Assembly (NCBI RefSeq): GCF_949628265.1 | Contig: NC_088787.1 | Span: 31,360,844-31,424,843 of the forward strand | DNA: 64,000 bases | Source of the DNA: Cloeon dipterum | Lineage: Eukaryota; Arthropoda; Insecta; Ephemeroptera; Baetidae | Reading direction: 5' to 3' | In this document: positions 59,830 through 64,000 of the stretch, piece by piece | Position numbering within the stretch: the stretch's first letter is position 1 | Layout: each line of letters begins with the position of its first letter | Notes under the pieces: generated by a model | The model's database searches: none | Told to the model about the DNA's origin: nothing | Seen by the model: the letters and a program-made list of their open reading frames with translations, nothing else | Made by a program: the position numbers and the translations under genes

Positions 59830-62800
59830 CTATTCACTGCTGGAACATTCACCCTCCGAAAGGGTGAAGACTTTCTTGAGCTTCTGCTGCGTGTCGACGT
59901 CATTGTCGCTGCTGCTGAGCGAAAAGTCGATGTCCGTATTTAACACGGGTCTCTCCTCTTTGACGCTCTTGGTCATCAGCAGAGAGCTCAGGGTTGGACA
60001 CGGAACAGCCGTTGCGCTTGACTCTTCAATGATGTCCGCTTTTGTTTTCTTTTTCTTCGCGTTTTTCTTCTTGCCTCCAGTTGCGGCATCATTCTCTTTG
60101 ACATTCCTGGTGATTCAAGAATAAATTAGATAAATACAATAAATTAGATGACACCTAGATTTAATTTTTTGATTATTTGAAGGTGGAAAGAAAGCTGTTT
60201 TTCGGACAATGATTGCGGCCAGTTGGTGGGATCATCAATGATCTGGGTGCGTCTATAAATTAAAAAAGACCATTGAAAACAACTAGCAAGAACAATCCTT
60301 AACAGCCAGGACACTGATGACGTCGCAAAAAAGCCGCCCTTTTTCTGGGGATAGCTAAAAAGGCAGTTGATGCCATGCCAATCTGACTGTCAGAATTAAT
60401 AAAAATATACATTTTCTTAAAAATTAACCTTAAATAGTAAAATTTTAAGACTCCAAATTACTTGTCTGACTGTTCAGCTTCGTTATCCTTGGCTCGATAC
60501 TGTCGTGGTTTCTTTTTGGTCAGGGTCCGCTGAAGAACCATTTTCTGATGGCTGATTTGAGGGAAAATCGCTGCAAAATAATAATTAAATGGCAGATAAA
60601 TGTACAAATCGCGCCAATTTACATTCATATTTGAGCAAAGCCTTCTTTGCTGCATTCATCTCAGCTTGTTGGATGCTGTGCCCTTCTGCAGTGGCCAACC
60701 TTTCGTCTCGGAAGTACACAGCCACCGTGTAAACCCTGGTATTGGTTGGCCCAATGCACTGGACGACTCTGTTTATTTGGAAAACCATTATTGATTAGGT
60801 TTTAAAATCTCAGTGACAGGTTTACTTGTAGTAAGGAATGTCAGGTTCCTTGCCGTCCATTGTGCGTAGTGTCAGACAACACTGCTGAAGTTTTGACTTA
60901 GGATCGTTCCAGTCTTGGTTCAAAATGAACTGGCGCAGGCGTGGGAAGAAGCACACGTTGCAGAAGGTGGTGCAGTATTCCAAATTCTGTCAATTGTCAG
61001 GAATATTATTTTAACCAGAAAAATCTTTTCTTGTTTGTGGTGTTTAGAAAAATTAGTTAAATAATTTTTTATTTTTTCAAAAATAAATCGGCAGTAATTT
61101 TTATAATATTAGGAATAAAGGTCAGTAATGTCAAAACAATCTACAATCGTACAATCGCAGTGAAAAACGGATTTTTCAATTTTCGGCCTGCAATTTAAGT
61201 GATGATTGAAGATAAAAATTGAAATTTGGCAATATTGAAATATAGCGGTGATTTAATTTTTAAATCACTAACTTTGTCGACGTAGAGAGCGCCTAGCAGC
61301 GCTTCCAGGAGATCAGCCCTGTCTTTGGTTTTCAACTCCGATTTAGGATTAGAGTAAATGGCAAACTCAGTGAGTCCTATGTCGTCACAGACTCGTGCCT
61401 GAGTACGATTGTTGACCAGAGAACTTCGCAAGAGCTAAAAACAAAGATTAACACATATATGACAAAATATAAAAAGAATCAAAATTACCGAAAGATGGCC
61501 TTCATGGTGGTTAGGGAAATGCTTATACAAGTAGTTGGAAGCAATAAGTTGCAGCACTGTATCACCAAGAAATTCCAGTCTTTGATTAGATCCCAGAGTG
61601 ATATTATTGTATCCGATGCTTCTGTCTGTGAAAGCTCGGGCGAGTAAACGAATGTGGTTGAAAGGAATGCCAATGTGGTCCTCTTCAAATTTGACAAGTT
61701 TCTGAAACAACAAAATATTAAAATTGGTTAGCAGCATTTTTGAGTGAGTGTTTTCGTTGTTATTACTACCAAAGGAAGTGAGATATCATGAAATCAAGTC
61801 CAGAATTGAGTTTTTCATGGTGAAAACAAACGAAACGACACCAAGATTGCTCAGTTATGACCAAAACCTAATTTAAATAAAAAATTGCACTCCCGGGGGA
61901 ACATGGGGTAGGTCTCAGACCCCAACCATGACCTCAAAAAGTCAAAATTTATAATTTACATTCGAATTTGGGTAATTAGCTGGGCCAAATTTTCACAAAA
62001 ATCGATCAATTTTAAAAAAAATCTATTTTTACTGGGCAAATAAAGCACACCTGTAAAGTCAAGTGTTTCGGCACCCAGTGCCGATCTCCGCTAGGTTCCT
62101 CCTGCTGCAGCGGGTGTTTTGGATACCTGATCCAAACGTTGGCAAGAACGCCGTCTCCCTTGAAGAACGTCTCGGAAAACACCCGATCGGCAATCTTAAA
62201 AGAAACCCCGTTTCAATACAAACAGAGACACAAAATTATTTCATCATTACATCGATGCCACCGTCGAGGTAAAGGGCGCCCATCAGGGCTTCGAAGCAGT
62301 TGGCCATGGCGTGGCGAAGCTCGAGATCGTGGCAGAGGTCGGAGCCGTGCGCGTACAGCATGTACTCCTCCAGGTGCAGGGTCTTGGCCAGAAGGGCCAG
62401 GTGCTGGTTTTGCACGATTGCAGCTCGGTAAGTGGCCAGACCACCTTCCTCCAAATCAGGAAACATGAAGAACAAGTGAATGGAAGACACGAATTCAACG
62501 ACGGCGTCGCCAAGGAACTCGAGACGCTCATTGTGCGTGATGTTTGATTCTGTTTCGGCTTTCCGCCCCGGCAGGGACATGATACTAATCAACGTTTTGA
62601 TGCCTGTGTGTCAGAAATAAATAAATTAGTCAGGAAAACGGTTTGCAGCAATTCAATTATATCACCTCTTTTTCTAGTGTTTTGATAATGGATCCTACGG
62701 TCTCCATATTCAGGCTGACGAATTCCACAATTGGTCAGGGAATTCCTGGCGTGATCTGGGTTAGTTCCAAAATTTTCCCTGCAAATTAATTTATAATGTC

Positions 62801-64000
62801 AATCACTACATGAATTTAAAAAAAACTACCTAATACAAAATATTTAATTAAATTTCCGAGAGTCAAAATGAACAATAATTTCAACTGGTGGTCCATGTTT
62901 AATCTCACAAAATCAAACATTTTCAAAGGAAAAGTTTCATGTACAAATGCGGAGCTTAAAAATTTCATCCCCTATATGTATATCAAAGCAAGTTGCGAAT
63001 TTTAGCGGAAATCCTGAGCAAACGACGCGTTTATTCGCGGGGAGGCGTACTTCTCAGCCAGAAACTAATTCCGGCCTGTAGGTGAATAACAAAAATTAAA
63101 CTAGACTTTAAAATAGCGGAGATTTAGGGGGCAGGCGGCGGCAATGAGGCCTACAACACGCAGACTTTTAAGGTGAGTCTGAATAGCTTTGTATTTTCAA
63201 CCCATATAGGAGCCGAGATTTGTGATATTTATATTTTTTGTTTTCAGGGCCCAGGCGGGCCCTGTGGTCCTGACGGTGCTGATTATAATACCAATCGATG
63301 CCCCTCCGTAAGGAGCGTCCGCCCGTGTGCTGTTTTTCAAACTCGAACCATTTTTGAATTTTTAAGATTTATTAACCCCACGATTTTTTCCAAACGGAGC
63401 AAACTTTAAAGTGTTTTACCGAATCTAACGCACGCAATGGATTGCCGATGGTCTGGAATCCAATTTTCATATTTTTCGCGTGTAATTAATAAAAAAAAAT
63501 CCGTTTTTTCTTTTCTCGTGGTGCGTATTGTGCAAAAATGGTTTTCTCTTTACTAAAATTAAGCCATTCATCTGATCGTTATTATTCACCTGTATGATGG
63601 ATGGGTCAACGCAAGCTGCAGAAGGTATCGGTTTTTAAACTGGTAGTTAATGATCTTCTCTAACTGGTCGACCGACTTGTGGAAGCGCAGGTGGCAAACA
63701 AGCACTGGAAGGACCATGGCGTGCTGCACGATGTCCGCCATGATTCCAGTGCGATAGAAACCCTCGGCAGAAACGGCGACGGTGACATCTCGCTTCATCT
63801 TGTTCTGCATTCGCATTTCCTGCAGACGGTCCTCTTTTACTTTCAGGTTGTACTTCTCCTCAGACGACGGCTTGGGAGAGTTTGCAATCAGGTGACGCAG
63901 CTTGACATATTCTCGCCACTCCCGATTATATCTAAAATCTAATTGCTGCAATTTTAGGACTAGATTCAAGACAAATAAATACTCTGCGTTTCCGGCGTAG
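59830..64000 (-). CDS. DROSHA: Ribonuclease III DROSHA, 3' part (continues past the right edge)
   Basis: Drosha cleaves primary microRNA hairpins in the nucleus with its partner Pasha/DGCR8. Exons on the minus strand, 5' to 3', are >64000-63983, 63931-63590, 62778-62666, 62603-62251, 62194-62051, 61701-61489, 61434-61273, 60986-60826, 60768-60623, 60570-60462 and 60106-59830. RNase IIIa is marked by HNERLEFLGDAVVEFVSSIH and LRHAMANCFEALMGALYLDG. RNase IIIb is marked by SNQRLEFLGDTVLQLIASNY, LLRSSLVNNRTQARV and DRADLLEALLGALYVDK. RFILNQDWNDPK-like and CCLTLRTMDGKEPDIPYYK lead into the dsRNA-binding domain (TYTVAVYF-like VYTVAVYFRDERLATAEGHS). Beyond the human end the protein gains about 90 residues that are Lys-rich, then Ser/Asp/Glu-rich, ending GECSSSE. 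The N-terminal half is outside the window. Confidence 0.95.
60155..60252 (-). other. DROSHA: Candidate DROSHA cassette exon
   Basis: The 98-nt segment has a TTTATAG acceptor and a CTAG|GTGTC donor and reads in phase from the preceding exon as K-RTQIIDDPTNWPQSLSEKQL and onward. This looks protein-like. Because 98 is not a multiple of three, using the main acceptor of the last exon (60106) would shift the frame. A second AG 10 nt further in restores the same tail. It is a prediction only. Confidence 0.4.

Noticed and set aside
59801-60124. 107-residue plus-strand frame downstream of the basic-protein gene
   Set aside because: It is antisense to the DROSHA C-terminal exon, whose minus frame has an in-phase splice to the dsRBD exon. 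The Phe-rich run is the complement of the lysine stretch.

Overview
The window is nuclear DNA from an animal with a compact, AT-rich genome, most likely an arthropod and probably an insect. Protein genes are split by many short GT-AG introns, often 45-70 nt, with AT-rich spacers. Gene content is conserved animal housekeeping: mRNA export and splicing, proteasome, autophagy, exocyst, ubiquitin ligases, cilium assembly, tRNA/mRNA processing and microRNA processing. I cannot name the species. I saw no prokaryotic operon, CRISPR array, confident tRNA/rRNA gene or retroviral gene. All gene models come from conceptual splicing by eye against remembered family sequences. For every complete multi-exon model the coding exon lengths sum to a multiple of three.

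Layout, left to right: a nested foldback repeat (about 59-974); THOC7 (-, 1246-2576); MAD2L2/REV7 (-, 3544-4476); CUL2 (+, 5415-9710); a gene-poor stretch with a G-run and a TA microsatellite; DDX23/PRP28 (+, 11666-15160); PSMB3 (-, 15503-16479); GABARAP/Atg8 (-, 17584-18784); EXOC3/Sec6 (-, 19837-22937); ALDH4A1 (+, 23589-27930); a gene-free stretch holding a near-perfect 382-bp palindrome; a P5B ATPase of the ATP13A2/3 type (+, 31428-43241, with a 4.6-kb first intron); DNAAF1 (-, 44111-45816); CLP1 (+, 46225-48106); an intronless-coding MARCHF8-type E3 ligase (+, 49133-49825); repeat-rich spacer; a four-finger C2H2 protein (-, 53654-57142); an unrecognised 231-residue basic protein (+, 58799-59728); and the 3' part of DROSHA (-, 59830 to beyond 64000).

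Several neighbours are arranged head to head with short shared upstream regions (DNAAF1/CLP1, 408 bp; EXOC3/ALDH4A1, 651 bp; MAD2L2/CUL2, 938 bp). Others are tail to tail with very short gaps (DDX23/PSMB3; the unrecognised gene/DROSHA, about 100 bp between stop codons). The genes do not form one pathway. CUL2 and MARCHF8 are both ubiquitin-ligase parts, and DDX23, THOC7, CLP1 and DROSHA all handle RNA.

The most unusual signal is non-genic. At least seven families of short, non-autonomous, inverted-repeat (foldback/MITE-like) DNA elements recur across the window, mostly in introns of the housekeeping genes and sometimes nested. None has a transposase here. One hAT-like element abuts the stop codon of the zinc-finger gene, so it must supply its 3' UTR. 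DROSHA may have an alternative cassette exon that joins in frame only through a second acceptor.
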